From contig CAYUIT010000015.1 in NCBI GenBank assembly GCA_964444835.1, positions 9,446 through 73,445 on the forward strand: a stretch of 64,000 nt of DNA. The letters run 5' to 3'. Position numbers and translations under genes: made by a program. Below are positions 15,551 through 24,191 of the stretch, piece by piece. Numbering within the stretch: the first letter of the stretch is position 1; every line of letters starts with the position of its first letter. Origin of the DNA: CADEED01 sp964444835. Its GTDB lineage: Bacteria; Pseudomonadota; Gammaproteobacteria; Steroidobacterales; Steroidobacteraceae. The notes beneath the pieces are model-generated. The model searched no databases. It was not told where the DNA came from and was given only the letters and a program-made list of their open reading frames with translations.

Positions 15551-16798
15551 TCAGCCCGTGAAGCGCCGAAAGATCAGCGTGCCGTTCGTGCCGCCGAAGC
15601 CGAACGAGTTCGACAGCACGGCGTCGATCGACATCGGGCGCGCCGCATTCGGCGTGTAGTCTAGGTCGCAGGCCGGGTCGGGGTTCTGCAAGTTGATGGT
15701 GGGCGGCGCCACTTGGTCCCGAATCGCGAGTACCGAGAAGATCGCTTCGACGGCGCCGGCCGCACCTAACAAGTGACCGGTCATCGATTTGGTGCCGCTG
15801 ATCGCAATCTTCTGCGCATGTTCACCAAAGGCGCGCTTGATCGCGACGGTTTCCGCGACATCGCCGAGCGGCGTCGAAGTCGCATGCGCATTGATGTGCT
15901 GGATGTCGCTCGCATTGAGGCGTGCATCTTTCAGCGCGGCCACCATCGCGAGCCGTGCGCCGTTGCCATCTTCCAGCGGCGCGGTCATGTGATACGCGTC
16001 GCCGCTCATGCCGAAGCCGACGAGCTCCGCATAAATGCGTGCACCGCGCGCCTTGGCGTGTTCGAGTTCCTCCAGCAGCATCGCGCCGCCGCCATCGCCC
16101 ATCACGAACCCATCACGATCGCGATCCCAAGGTCGGCTCGCTTCCGTCGGCGCGTCGTTGCGTTCGGACAAGGCACGGGCTTGGCTGAAGCCGCCTAACG
16201 CGGTCGGCGTGCTCGCCACTTCGGAGCCGCCCGCGATCATCACATCGGCATCGCCATATTGAATGCAGCGCGCCGCCAAGCCGATCGCATGCGTGGACGT
16301 GGTGCACGCCGTGACGACCGCGAGGTTCGGGCCCTTGAGGCCGTAGCGAATCGATAGATGACCCGAGACCATGTTGATAATGGTGCTTGGGATGTAGAAC
16401 GGCGAAATCTTGCGCGGATTCTTCGTGCTGTTCCACGTCGTGACTTCGCTTTCGATACCGACGAGACCGCCGATACCGGAGCCCATCACCGCGCCACAGC
16501 GCTCCGTGTCCGCTTTCGCGAAGTCGATCCCCGAATCCGTGACCGCTTGGACGCCTGCGCCCATGCCGAGATGCATGAACGGATCCATCCGTCGCGCTTC
16601 TTTCGGCGGGAGGTAGTCGCTGACGTTAAAGCCCTGCACTGCGCCACCGAAGCGAGTTGCGAAGGCGGAGGCGTCGAAGGCCGTAATCGGGCCGATGCCA
16701 CTGCGGCCCGCCAGAATTGCTTCCCATGCGGAAGGGATCGTGGAGCCAACCGGTGAGACGATACCGAGACCGGTGACGACGACGCGGCGTTTGGACAC
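15551..16798 (-). CDS. fabF: 3-oxoacyl-[acyl-carrier-protein] synthase II
   Basis: A 415-aa elongating beta-ketoacyl-ACP synthase. The Cys-His-His triad is visible: Cys in VVTACTTSTHA (near residue 163), His in INAHATSTPLGD and His in SMTGHLLGAAGAVE, plus the SNSFGFGGTNGTL C-terminal loop. The start is a GTG at 16798 giving the canonical (M)SKRRVVVTGLG; GAGGG lies 5 nt upstream. A longer reading from 16867 runs through a strong hairpin in the acpP-fabF gap and is rejected. The length matches E. coli FabF (413). Confidence 0.96.
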   Translation of the reverse strand: MSKRRVVVTGLGIVSPVGSTIPSAWEAILAGRSGIGPITAFDASAFATRFGGAVQGFNVSDYLPPKEARRMDPFMHLGMGAGVQAVTDSGIDFAKADTERCGAVMGSGIGGLVGIESEVTTWNSTKNPRKISPFYIPSTIINMVSGHLSIRYGLKGPNLAVVTACTTSTHAIGLAARCIQYGDADVMIAGGSEVASTPTALGGFSQARALSERNDAPTEASRPWDRDRDGFVMGDGGGAMLLEELEHAKARGARIYAELVGFGMSGDAYHMTAPLEDGNGARLAMVAALKDARLNASDIQHINAHATSTPLGDVAETVAIKRAFGEHAQKIAISGTKSMTGHLLGAAGAVEAIFSVLAIRDQVAPPTINLQNPDPACDLDYTPNAARPMSIDAVLSNSFGFGGTNGTLIFRRFTG

Positions 16799-16837
16799 GA
16801 TTGCCCTCGTTCGAGAGTTAGGACGCTGGAGAACGAC

Positions 16838-16864
16838 GCAGGGCGGCGCGACTCGCCGCCCTGC
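16838..16864 (-). promoter_or_regulatory. Strong hairpin between acpP and fabF
   Basis: GCAGGGCGGCG (16838-16848), a 5-nt loop and CGCCGCCCTGC (16854-16864) form a perfect 11-bp GC-rich stem between the acpP stop and the fabF start. On the minus strand no U-run follows, so it is not a classic terminator. It may be a 3'-stabilising or attenuating structure that raises acpP message over fabF. Confidence 0.55.
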
Positions 16865-16903
16865 CATCGTGGGGAAGCCTGCTACGCAAGCGGCGTGAAA
16901 GCC

Positions 16904-17143
16904 TTACGACTTGCGGCGATCGGAGATGTAGCTGATGGCTTGCTGGACGGTCGTGATCTTTTCGGCATCCTCATCGGGAATTTCGATTTCGAATTCCTCT
17001 TCGAGTGCCATGACCAACTCGACCGTGTCGAGCGAATCCGCGCCGAGATCCTCCGTGAAGGAGGCATCGTTCACGACCTGTTCGGCTTTGACACCGAGCT
17101 GCTCGGCCACGATCGCTTTGACCTGTTGTTCGACATTGCTCAT
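16904..17143 (-). CDS. acpP: Acyl carrier protein
   Basis: A 79-aa acidic four-helix protein that carries acyl chains on phosphopantetheine. The attachment Ser37 sits in LGADSLDTVELVMALEEEF, and the rest (MSNVEQQVKAIVAEQLGV, KITTVQQAISYI) matches AcpP of gammaproteobacteria. It lies between fabG and fabF as usual, but 203 bp from fabG, which leaves room for its own promoter. Confidence 0.97.
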   Translation of the reverse strand: MSNVEQQVKAIVAEQLGVKAEQVVNDASFTEDLGADSLDTVELVMALEEEFEIEIPDEDAEKITTVQQAISYISDRRKS

Positions 17144-17277
17144 TGGTTCTCAGTCCTCAAGTGAGAAAGTGCGCCAAGACAGGGCGCGAACGCCCCAAAC
17201 TGGCGGGGCGCGTATTGTAGGGTAAGGGCCCGCGCACCGCTACGTTGTCAAATCGGGAGTATTTGTTTTCTTTACGA

Positions 17278-17305
17278 TTTTTGCCATTTCACGGCAAAAA
17301 TGGCA
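17278..17305. promoter_or_regulatory. Overlapping inverted repeats in the fabG-acpP gap
   Basis: Two mutually exclusive perfect 8-bp stems overlap here: TTTTTGCC (17278-17285) with GGCAAAAA (17293-17300), and TGCCATTT (17282-17289) with AAATGGCA (17298-17305). The decamer GATTTTTGCC (17276-17285) recurs exactly 60 bp on, at 17336-17345, beside the small palindrome TGCCG-TTA-CGGCA over the fabG stop codon. This could be an operator, a terminator-like or a processing site upstream of acpP; on the minus strand a TTGACA (17251-17246) and a TACAAT (17219-17214) lie further downstream but 26 bp apart. Confidence 0.4.
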
Positions 17306-17346
17306 GGTCTGGGCTGGGGAAACCCCTAGCGACCGGATTTTTGCCG

Positions 17347-18087
17347 TTACGGCATGTACATGCCGCCATTCACGTGCAGCGTCGTGCCGGTGATGTAACT
17401 CGCTTGTGGCGAACACAGGAACGTGACCGCGCCCGCGATGTCTTCGGGCGTGCCGAGCCGCGACATGGGAATTTGGTCGGACAACGTTTTGCGCTGCTCC
17501 TCGGTGAGCGCACGCGTCATGTCGGTGTCGATGAATCCCGGCGCCACGGCATTCACCGTGATGCCGCGTGAGGCCACTTCCTGAGCGAGAGATTTGGTGA
17601 AGCCGATGATGCCCGCCTTCGACGCCGCATAGTTCGCCTGCCCCGGATTGCCGGTCACGCCCACGATCGAGGTGACGGACACGATACGGCCGCGACGCTC
17701 TTTCATCATGCGCTTGAGGCAGGCTTTCGAGAGGCGGAACACTGACGTGAGATTGGTCTCGATGACGGCGGACCAGTCTTCTGGCTTCATGCGCAACATC
17801 AACATGTCGCGCGTGATTGCGGCGTTGTTGACGAGGATGGTCGGCAGCTCGCCTTTGGCATCGAGGTCGGCGATGAGCGCTTCGATCGATTGGGCGCTCG
17901 AAACATCGAGCACGGCGCCGCGGCCGCTATTGCCGAGCGCGGCCAGTGTCGCCGTGATGTTGGCGGCGCCCGCTTCGGTGGTTGCCGTGCCGATGACGCG
18001 GGCCCCCGCCTTTGCGAGCGACTCGGCAATCGCTTTGCCGATGCCACGGGATGCGCCAGTAACGAGAGCGAGATCTTGCTCGAGCAC
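17347..18087 (-). CDS. fabG: 3-oxoacyl-[acyl-carrier-protein] reductase
   Basis: A 246-aa SDR that reduces beta-ketoacyl-ACP with NADPH. It has the cofactor motif VTGASRGIGKAIAESL, NNAAITRD, and the Ser-Tyr-Lys triad in SVTSIVGVTGNPG and ANYAASKAGI; it ends YITGTTLHVNGGMYMP. The start is a GTG at 18087 with AGAGG 5 nt upstream; a longer reading from 18165 would run back into fabD. The length equals E. coli FabG (244). Confidence 0.96.
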   Translation of the reverse strand: MLEQDLALVTGASRGIGKAIAESLAKAGARVIGTATTEAGAANITATLAALGNSGRGAVLDVSSAQSIEALIADLDAKGELPTILVNNAAITRDMLMLRMKPEDWSAVIETNLTSVFRLSKACLKRMMKERRGRIVSVTSIVGVTGNPGQANYAASKAGIIGFTKSLAQEVASRGITVNAVAPGFIDTDMTRALTEEQRKTLSDQIPMSRLGTPEDIAGAVTFLCSPQASYITGTTLHVNGGMYMP

Positions 18088-18112
18088 GTGAGCCTCTACA
18101 CGGGTTGAGTTG

Positions 18113-19051
18113 TTAGGGGGCTGCCAGGGCGGCGGCAAGCGCCGCAGGGGTATCGAGGCTCGCACACTGCACGGTCGAGCCTTTGACGATCCGTTGATTC
18201 AACCCGAGCAAAACCTTGCCCGGTCCGCACTCAATCAGGCGCGTGCAGCCTGCAGCAACCATGGCCTGCACCGTTTGGGTCCAACGGACGGGGCTTGCGA
18301 GCTGTCGAGTGAGCAACGCGCGAATCTGTTCCGGCGCTTGATACGCCTGGCCATCCACGGCGCTGCGATATTCGATTCGTGGGGCGGACCACGCGATGCG
18401 CGCCAATTCCGGTGCGAGACGCTCGCCCGCGACGCGCATCAAGCTGCTGTGTGACGGGACGCTGACAGGCAATGGCAACGCGCGTTTCGCGCCCTTCGCT
18501 TTGGCAGCCGCCATCGCGCGCTCAACGGCAGCCGTCTCTCCTGCGATGACGACCTGCGCTGGCGAATTGAAATTGACCGCCTCGACAACGCCTCCTGCGC
18601 TCGCCGCTTCGGCGCACGCGGCGATGACATCGGCGTCATCGAGACCGAGGATTGCTGCCATGGCGCCGGCACCAACAGGTACGGCTTCCTGCATCACGCG
18701 ACCGCGAAACGCCACGAGGCGAATGGCGTCGGCGAACGGCAAAGCCTCGGCAGCGACGAGCGCCGAGAACTCGCCCAAGCTGTGGCCCGTGACGAACGCC
18801 GGCGTGGCGCCGCCACGATCGCGCCATACACGCCACGTCGCAATTCCGGCCGCGAGCATGGCCGGTTGCGTGCGCTCTGTCGTATTCAGTTGCTCGGCGG
18901 GGCCTTGTTGACACAGCTGCCACAAGTCATAGCCGAGCGCGGCTGACGCTTCGGCGAACGTGGCAGTGACGATGGACGATTCGGCGGCGAGTTCCGCCAA
19001 CATGCCGACGGCTTGTGAGCCCTGGCCCGGAAACGCAAATGCTAACGACAT
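18113..19051 (-). CDS. fabD: Malonyl-CoA-ACP transacylase
   Basis: A 312-aa enzyme that loads malonyl units onto ACP. It starts with the canonical FAFPGQGSQAVGMLAEL, carries the nucleophile Ser in GHSLGEFSALVAAEAL, the Arg of VAFRGRVMQEA, and the conserved C-terminal IECGPGKVLLGLNQRI. It is the first gene of the fab block here; no fabH or plsX precedes it, unlike the usual gammaproteobacterial order, and instead a rhombosortase gene lies 18 bp upstream on the same strand. Confidence 0.96.
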   Translation of the reverse strand: MSLAFAFPGQGSQAVGMLAELAAESSIVTATFAEASAALGYDLWQLCQQGPAEQLNTTERTQPAMLAAGIATWRVWRDRGGATPAFVTGHSLGEFSALVAAEALPFADAIRLVAFRGRVMQEAVPVGAGAMAAILGLDDADVIAACAEAASAGGVVEAVNFNSPAQVVIAGETAAVERAMAAAKAKGAKRALPLPVSVPSHSSLMRVAGERLAPELARIAWSAPRIEYRSAVDGQAYQAPEQIRALLTRQLASPVRWTQTVQAMVAAGCTRLIECGPGKVLLGLNQRIVKGSTVQCASLDTPAALAAALAAP

Positions 19052-19069
19052 GGGCGCGCAGTATAGACG

Positions 19070-19684
19070 CTACGTTGGCGTACGGCGCGATTCGAGAAAC
19101 ACCGCGGCCACCAAGCCGCCAATCGCGCCGTACAGATGCGCATCGGAGAGCGTAGTGCCACCCTCTGCGAAGGGCATGGCACCGCTCCACTGCTCGTAAC
19201 CTAACTTGCCGATGATGAAGGCGGCCAATATCCACGCATCAAGATCTTTGCGCCGCAGGTGCGCGAGCGTGCCGGCCGTCATCACACCGTGCAGTGCTCC
19301 GGACGCGCCAACGTACCAATGGATGTTGGGATTGAAGAACCAGATGCCGGCGCTGATCGCAAGGCTCGAGGCGATCCAAATGACCGCCCAGCGCCCGGCC
19401 GTAAAGTCGCGTGCAAACAGCGCCCACATCAAGACGAGGCCCAGGATGTTGAGAACCGCGTGCGTGAGGTCGAGATGCACGAGATGGGCCGTTAGGATGC
19501 GCCACCACTCGCCCGCTGCCATCGCCTCGCGGTCGAAGCGCAGCGCATGGCGGACCGATTCGCCGCTGAGCTCGGGAACCATCAGTGCGGCTGCCAGGCC
19601 TAATAGAGCCAGGCCGTAACGACCGTCGCCGTTCAACGACTTTAGAACGGCTGCAAACCCTGTCACGGGCTGCGAGACGTTCAT
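19070..19684 (-). CDS. rrtA: Rhombosortase (rhomboid-family intramembrane serine protease)
   Basis: A 204-aa rhomboid with about six membrane helices. The catalytic Ser lies in YVGASGALHGVMTAG and the partner His in LSDAHLYGAIGGLVAA; the early WWRILTAHLVHLDLTHAVLN segment is the usual HxxxH-type loop. The small size and the location divergent from gsp genes fit rhombosortases, which process proteins bearing a GlyGly-CTERM tail that are often exported by the type II system. Candidate substrates are not in this window. It begins only 39 bp from the gspG start, so the promoters are back to back. Confidence 0.82.
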   Translation of the reverse strand: MNVSQPVTGFAAVLKSLNGDGRYGLALLGLAAALMVPELSGESVRHALRFDREAMAAGEWWRILTAHLVHLDLTHAVLNILGLVLMWALFARDFTAGRWAVIWIASSLAISAGIWFFNPNIHWYVGASGALHGVMTAGTLAHLRRKDLDAWILAAFIIGKLGYEQWSGAMPFAEGGTTLSDAHLYGAIGGLVAAVFLESRRTPT

Positions 19685-19723
19685 TTGCTATCATTCCTCA
19701 ATGGCAACCCACTCGGAATTCCT

Positions 19724-20191
19724 ATGGTCCTGAAAGCATTATCGACCGCACGAACTGGCCGCGTTGCCCTTCCTGCGCGTGGCTTCACGCTGATCGAAAT
19801 CATGGTCGTCGTGATCATCATCGGCTTGTTGGCAGCCGTGATCGTGCCTCAGTTTTTGGGTCGCGTCGACGACGCCCGTATCACCAAAGCGAAGAGCGAC
19901 ATCCAGGCGATCGAAGCCGCGCTGACGATGTACAAGCTCGACAACTTCAAGTACCCAACCACCGAGCAAGGCTTGGCGGCACTCGTCACGAAGCCCAACG
20001 ATCCGACCGTTCGCAATTGGCGCAGCGAAGGTTATTTGAAGCGCGCCGTGAAGGATCCGTGGGGTAACGACTTCGTGTACGCGTTCCCGGGTACGCGCGG
20101 CGGCGAATTCGATCTCTACTCGTTCGGAGCCGACGGCCAAGAAGGCGGCGAAGGGGTCAACGCCGATGTCGGTAACTGGGCGCAAGAGTAA
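19724..20191 (+). CDS. gspG: Type II secretion major pseudopilin GspG
   Basis: A 155-aa major pseudopilin. The prepilin peptidase site is ARG|FTLIEIMVVVIIIGLLAA with Glu at +5, preceded by a positively charged leader. The body shows the GspG core (QIEAALTMYKLDNFKYPTTEQGL is present in part as YKLDNFKYPTTEQGLAAL, and DPWGNDFVYAFPG), and the C-terminal Ca-binding loop (FDLYSFGADGQEGG). The ATG at 19724 is chosen; a TTG at 19685 would abut the divergent rrtA start. It is the first gene of gspGHIJKLMN. Confidence 0.95.
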   Translation: MVLKALSTARTGRVALPARGFTLIEIMVVVIIIGLLAAVIVPQFLGRVDDARITKAKSDIQAIEAALTMYKLDNFKYPTTEQGLAALVTKPNDPTVRNWRSEGYLKRAVKDPWGNDFVYAFPGTRGGEFDLYSFGADGQEGGEGVNADVGNWAQE

Positions 20192-20744
20192 CGCCGCGCA
20201 GCCGCTCGGACCGTATCGCGCGGGCTTCACACTCATCGAAATGCTGGTGGTCGTGCTGATCATCGGCTTGCTCGCAGCCGGCGCCCTCATCACCTTCGGT
20301 GGCGGCAATCGCGACACGCAGCTCGAGCGCGAGCTTGAACGCGTGAATGCGTTGCTCGACTACGCGCGCGAGCAAGCGGAGTTGCAAACTCGCGAGTTCG
20401 GGCTGCGTATCGATGACGGCGGCTACCAGTTTGTCGTGTTCGATCCACTCACCGCCCAGTGGGCCGCAGCCGAAGATGACGAAGCGCTACGCCGCCGCGC
20501 GCTGCCTGAAGGGCTGCTGCAGCAATTGGTGGTCGATGGCCGCACGATCGTGGTCGGGCCGCGCAAAGAGATCGAAGACTTCGCGCCGCAGGTGGTGTTG
20601 TATTCAAGCGGCGATTTGAGTTCGTTCGAATTCATTCTCGAGCGCGAGGGTGGCGGCCCGAAGGGTCGTGTGCACACGGATGATAATGGGCTCCTCAAAC
20701 TCGAGCTGCCCGGTGATGCCGCGGCGGCCGCAGTCACGCCATGA
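20166..20744 (+). CDS. gspH: Type II secretion minor pseudopilin GspH
   Basis: A 192-aa minor pseudopilin with peptidase site YRAG|FTLIEMLVVVLIIGLLAAG and Glu at +5. It then follows the GspH pattern ERELERVNALLDYAREQAEL and GLRIDDGGYQFVVFD. Its ATG lies inside the end of gspG (26-nt overlap) and its stop overlaps the gspI start, so these genes are coupled. Confidence 0.92.
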   Translation: MSVTGRKSNAAQPLGPYRAGFTLIEMLVVVLIIGLLAAGALITFGGGNRDTQLERELERVNALLDYAREQAELQTREFGLRIDDGGYQFVVFDPLTAQWAAAEDDEALRRRALPEGLLQQLVVDGRTIVVGPRKEIEDFAPQVVLYSSGDLSSFEFILEREGGGPKGRVHTDDNGLLKLELPGDAAAAAVTP

Positions 20745-21298
20745 AACAACGTGGCTTTACGCTCATCGAGGTCGTCGTGGCGTTCGTGATCGTCGTGCTC
20801 GCGGTCAGCGCCTTGATGGGCGCCCTCACCTCGTCGGCGAGCAACACCGCGTTCTTGCGTGATAAGACTTTTGCCGAGTGGGCGGCACTCAACAAGCTGA
20901 CCGAGACGCGCGTCGCGGGGATCACTCCGTCGCGTGGTGTCACGACAGGCGAAGTGCAATACGTCGGCCGGCGCTACCAGTGGCAGCAGACTGTCACGCC
21001 GCTGCCTTTCAACGGGATGTTCAAGATTGAAGTGCGCACCCGGTTGTTAGCCGATGGCGCGGCTGCGCCGACCGCTGCCAACGCGGCCGATGCCGACGAC
21101 GCGACCGACTGGAGTGGCACGGCGATTGGGGTCATCAGTACGTCAGTGTCGATCGCGCGGTCGCCTGTCGTGGCCTGGGACGAGGCACCCACCGGTGGCG
21201 CGCCTGGGCCTGGCGGTCAAGGCGGACAAGGCGGACAAGGCGGACAACCAGCGCCGGAGCCCCCTGCGCCGCCCAGCGAGCCGGGGCCCACAGGATGA
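20741..21298 (+). CDS. gspI: Type II secretion minor pseudopilin GspI with Gly/Gln/Pro-rich tail
   Basis: A 185-aa minor pseudopilin: MKQRG|FTLIEVVVAFVIVVLAVSAL, then LNKLTETRVAG and GRRYQWQQTVTPLP as in the GspI core. The start overlaps gspH by ATGA. It is longer than typical GspI (about 120-130 aa) owing to a low-complexity C-terminal tail rich in Gly, Gln and Pro (GGQGGQGGQ... PEPPAPPSEPG), coded by a 9-bp tandem repeat. That tail is not seen in well-studied GspI proteins and is probably disordered in the periplasm. Confidence 0.9.
   Translation: MKQRGFTLIEVVVAFVIVVLAVSALMGALTSSASNTAFLRDKTFAEWAALNKLTETRVAGITPSRGVTTGEVQYVGRRYQWQQTVTPLPFNGMFKIEVRTRLLADGAAAPTAANAADADDATDWSGTAIGVISTSVSIARSPVVAWDEAPTGGAPGPGGQGGQGGQGGQPAPEPPAPPSEPGPTG
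21212..21247 (+). repeat. 9-bp tandem repeat (x4) in gspI
   Basis: Four units of GGCGG(T/A)CAA, the first with T and the next three identical, code for repeated Gly-Gly-Gln in the GspI tail. Being a multiple of three, slippage would change tail length without a frameshift. Confidence 0.85.
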
Positions 21299-21945
21299 TG
21301 CGTCAGTCGCAACGAGTGCGTTACGGGCGCGGCTTCACGTTGATTGAGATCGTGGTCGCGGTGGCCCTGACCGGCTTGTTGTTCGCCATTGGCTACGCGG
21401 GCATCAACCAAGCGTTGCGCGATCGCGATTCCTTGGAGGCCTCGCAGGCGCGGCTAACCACTTTGCAACGCGCGATCCGCGTGGTGTCGCAAGATCTCAC
21501 GCAGATCGCGCCCCGGCCGGCGCGCGACGTGGCGAGTGGTGGCGATGCGCAGCCCGCCCTGCTGTCGTCTCGCTCTAACAATATCTTGATGACATTCACG
21601 CGCAGCGGCTGGTCGAACCCGGCCGGCACGCAGCGGCAGACGCAGCAACGTGTGCGGTACGTGCTCGAGAACGGCACGCTAGTCCGCGAGCATTGGTTGT
21701 CAGTCGATGCGGCGTTAAACGCCGTACCGAAGCGCCGCGTGTTGCTCGAGAACGTTAAATCAGTGAGTTTTCGCTTCCTCGACCCGACCAGCCGCACGTG
21801 GCGTGACGAGTGGCCAGCCGTCGGCGGTGGTGCTACGGCGCAAGGCGGTAGTTTGTTTTTGCGGACCCGGCCGGCTGCGATCGAGATCGTACTGGAGCTG
21901 GACGATTGGGGTACGGTCACGCGCATGTTCGAGGTGCCAACATGA
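21295..21945 (+). CDS. gspJ: Type II secretion minor pseudopilin GspJ
   Basis: A 216-aa minor pseudopilin with peptidase site YGRG|FTLIEIVVAVALTGLLFA, then LTTLQRAIRVVSQDLTQIAPRPARD, here typical of the GspJ core (RAIRVVSQDLTQI and QQRVRYVLENGTLVREHW). The start overlaps gspI and the stop overlaps gspK by ATGA. Together with GspI and GspK it forms the pseudopilus tip. Confidence 0.93.
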   Translation: MMRQSQRVRYGRGFTLIEIVVAVALTGLLFAIGYAGINQALRDRDSLEASQARLTTLQRAIRVVSQDLTQIAPRPARDVASGGDAQPALLSSRSNNILMTFTRSGWSNPAGTQRQTQQRVRYVLENGTLVREHWLSVDAALNAVPKRRVLLENVKSVSFRFLDPTSRTWRDEWPAVGGGATAQGGSLFLRTRPAAIEIVLELDDWGTVTRMFEVPT

Positions 21946-22913
21946 TGCGCGTGACGGACAGAGCGCGGCAACGCGGCGTTGCGTTGCTCACGGCGATCGT
22001 GTTGTTTGCAGTCGCCACGATCCTCGCCGCAGCGATCACGTACAACAAAGCCATGGCAGCGCGACGGGCGGCCGCCACGTTTACGCTCGAGCAAGCGCTG
22101 CAAGCCGGGATGGCCGCCGAGGCACTGGCGGCGCTCGCGCTCGAGGATGCCGCGAAACGCAACGGCACGGAAACCTTGCTCTCACAACCGTGGGCGCAGC
22201 CCTTTGGGCCAGTAGAGATCGAGGAGACCGGCATCTTCATTCAAGGTCAGCTCGAGGATCTCGAGGGACGCTTCAATCTGAACAACCTCGTGAAGTTCGA
22301 TCAGCAGGTTGGCAGCTTTGTCGTCGATCCGGAACAAGTCGCCGTGTTCCAGCAGTTGCTCGACGATTTGGGGCTCGAGAGCAAATGGGCGGACTTGATG
22401 GTGGACTGGATCGATCCCGATATCGCGCCCTACGGCCCGAATGGTGGCGAGGACACCCTGTACTTGTCGCAGAATCCTAGCTATCGCCCGCCCAATACCT
22501 TCATCACCAGCCCAAGCGAAATGCTGGCGCTCCCGGGGTTCGGCGCCGAGCGGTACGCGAAACTTGCGCCCTACGTCACGGCAATCCCAACCGGCTCCAA
22601 GGTAAACCTCTGTACCGCGAAGGGGGTCGTCCTCGACGCCGTGCGCGCCGACGGACAGGACGAGTTTCGAACCAACGATCCGGCCCAGCAACGCACCAAA
22701 GGCTGCTTTCCATCGTCGAATGAGTACTTGAGTGGTTTGCGCGATCCTGACAAGCGCAACGAAGTCACTAACCGGATCGATACGATGTCCGAGACTTTTC
22801 GCTTGATGAGCGTCGTGCGTATTGGCACTGCCGAGTTCGTTCTGTACAGTCTTTTGCGTCGCGAAAGCAACGGCCAGGTCAGGACGTTGCAGCGTAGTTT
22901 CGGTAGCGAGTAA
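21942..22913 (+). CDS. gspK: Type II secretion minor pseudopilin GspK
   Basis: A 323-aa tip pseudopilin. The leader/TM is RQRG|VALLTAIVLFAVATILAA; as usual in GspK the +5 Glu is missing (Thr here). The large body has DLEGRFNLNNLV, the WADLMVDWIDPD segment that binds calcium in known structures, and the SPSEMLALPGF helix-hairpin motif. The ATG at 21942 overlaps the gspJ stop; an upstream start at 21906 would sit in gspJ. Confidence 0.93.
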   Translation: MMRVTDRARQRGVALLTAIVLFAVATILAAAITYNKAMAARRAAATFTLEQALQAGMAAEALAALALEDAAKRNGTETLLSQPWAQPFGPVEIEETGIFIQGQLEDLEGRFNLNNLVKFDQQVGSFVVDPEQVAVFQQLLDDLGLESKWADLMVDWIDPDIAPYGPNGGEDTLYLSQNPSYRPPNTFITSPSEMLALPGFGAERYAKLAPYVTAIPTGSKVNLCTAKGVVLDAVRADGQDEFRTNDPAQQRTKGCFPSSNEYLSGLRDPDKRNEVTNRIDTMSETFRLMSVVRIGTAEFVLYSLLRRESNGQVRTLQRSFGSE

Positions 22914-22915
22914 TC

Positions 22916-24175
22916 ATGGCCGAATGGCTTTTAGTGCGAATGGCAAGCGAGTCGCGCGCGAATGCGTCGTGGCTCGTGTGCAACGATCAAGGGCAGATCT
23001 TGCTGCCACCGCAGAGCGGCCCGCTGTCGCAAGCCGTGCCTATGGCGGGTTTGCGGCGCGTCGCGGTGATCGTACCGAGCGATGCAGTATTGCTAGTGGA
23101 GGCGCAGTTGCCGGCGAAGTCCGCCGCCAAGTTGCAGCAGATCGTGCCCTACGCGCTCGAAGAGCAGCTCGCGGAGGATATCGACGATTTGCATTTCGCC
23201 GTGGGCGAGCGCGATACCGTCAATAACCGCGCGTCAGTTGCAGTTGTTAGTAAGGCACTGCTGGCCGACTGGCTCGACACGTTGAGTGAGGCAGGCCTCA
23301 CGGCGAACAGCATGTTCGTCGAGTCGAGCCTGCTGCCGAGCACGCCGGGCCAAGTCACCGCCCTGCTCGACGCCGACATCTTGACCTTGCGCTTAGCAGG
23401 TGCGGCACCGGTTGTCATGCCGGCGGAGCCGATTGCGGCCGCGTTTGATTTCATCGAATCCCAACGCACCGACAAAATCGAAGGCCTCGAAGCCCCGCCG
23501 CTCGGCTTGGTGCTGTACGCCTCCCATGTCGACTGGCAAGGGCGACAACAAGAGTTCGATGCCCTACGCGACCGTTTTACCGGCGTGAAGGTTCAACTCT
23601 TACCCTCGGGCCCCCTGGCGTTGCTCGCGCAGCAGATCGGCAGCAGTTCCGCGATCGATTTGCTGCAAGGCCAGTATCAAGCCAAGTCGCAGTCCGCCTT
23701 CGATTGGCAGGCATGGCGGTGGGCGGCGATGCTCGCCGGCGCATTGCTGATATTGCACGTCGGTTGGCGCACGTTTGAGTTGTCGCGGGCGAAGAAGGTC
23801 GAGAAGACACTCGACGCCTCCATCACGCAAGTGTTTCAGTCGGCGCTCCCCGGGCAGACGCCGGGTTCCAACCCTCGGCAGCAGTTCGAGCAGCGCCTGT
23901 TAGCGGTGCGTTCGGGTCAGTCGGGCGACGGTGGGTTGTTAGGCGCGCTCGGTGCGCTGGCGCAAGCGCGGTCGGCGGCGCCTGCCGCCAACATTCAAGG
24001 CTTCAGCTTCCGGAATGGAACGATGGAGTTGCGCTTCACGGCCCCGGATGCCGCGGCGCTCGACGCCGTGGCGCAACAGTTGCGCTCGAACGGCTGGCAG
24101 GCCGATCTCACCTCCGGCAACGCGGCCGGCAATGCGTATCAAGGGCGTTTGCAAGTCAAGCGCTTGGGCGGCTGA
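22916..24175 (+). CDS. gspL: Type II secretion protein GspL
   Basis: A 419-aa bitopic inner-membrane protein that links the GspE ATPase to GspM. The N-terminal cytoplasmic actin-like domain (ALEEQLAEDIDDLHFAVGE, VAVVSKALLADWL) is followed by one membrane helix near residues 270-285 (MLAGALLILHVGWRTFEL) and a periplasmic ferredoxin-like domain. The gap to gspK is 2 nt. Confidence 0.9.
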   Translation: MAEWLLVRMASESRANASWLVCNDQGQILLPPQSGPLSQAVPMAGLRRVAVIVPSDAVLLVEAQLPAKSAAKLQQIVPYALEEQLAEDIDDLHFAVGERDTVNNRASVAVVSKALLADWLDTLSEAGLTANSMFVESSLLPSTPGQVTALLDADILTLRLAGAAPVVMPAEPIAAAFDFIESQRTDKIEGLEAPPLGLVLYASHVDWQGRQQEFDALRDRFTGVKVQLLPSGPLALLAQQIGSSSAIDLLQGQYQAKSQSAFDWQAWRWAAMLAGALLILHVGWRTFELSRAKKVEKTLDASITQVFQSALPGQTPGSNPRQQFEQRLLAVRSGQSGDGGLLGALGALAQARSAAPAANIQGFSFRNGTMELRFTAPDAAALDAVAQQLRSNGWQADLTSGNAAGNAYQGRLQVKRLGG

Positions 24176-24191
24176 GCGGCGAGGAGCAAGC

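Noticed and set aside
15551..16867. A longer FabF from the upstream in-frame start
   Set aside because: The extra 23 residues would span the hairpin and a frame without a good ribosome site; the GTG at 16798 gives the canonical start with GAGGG upstream.
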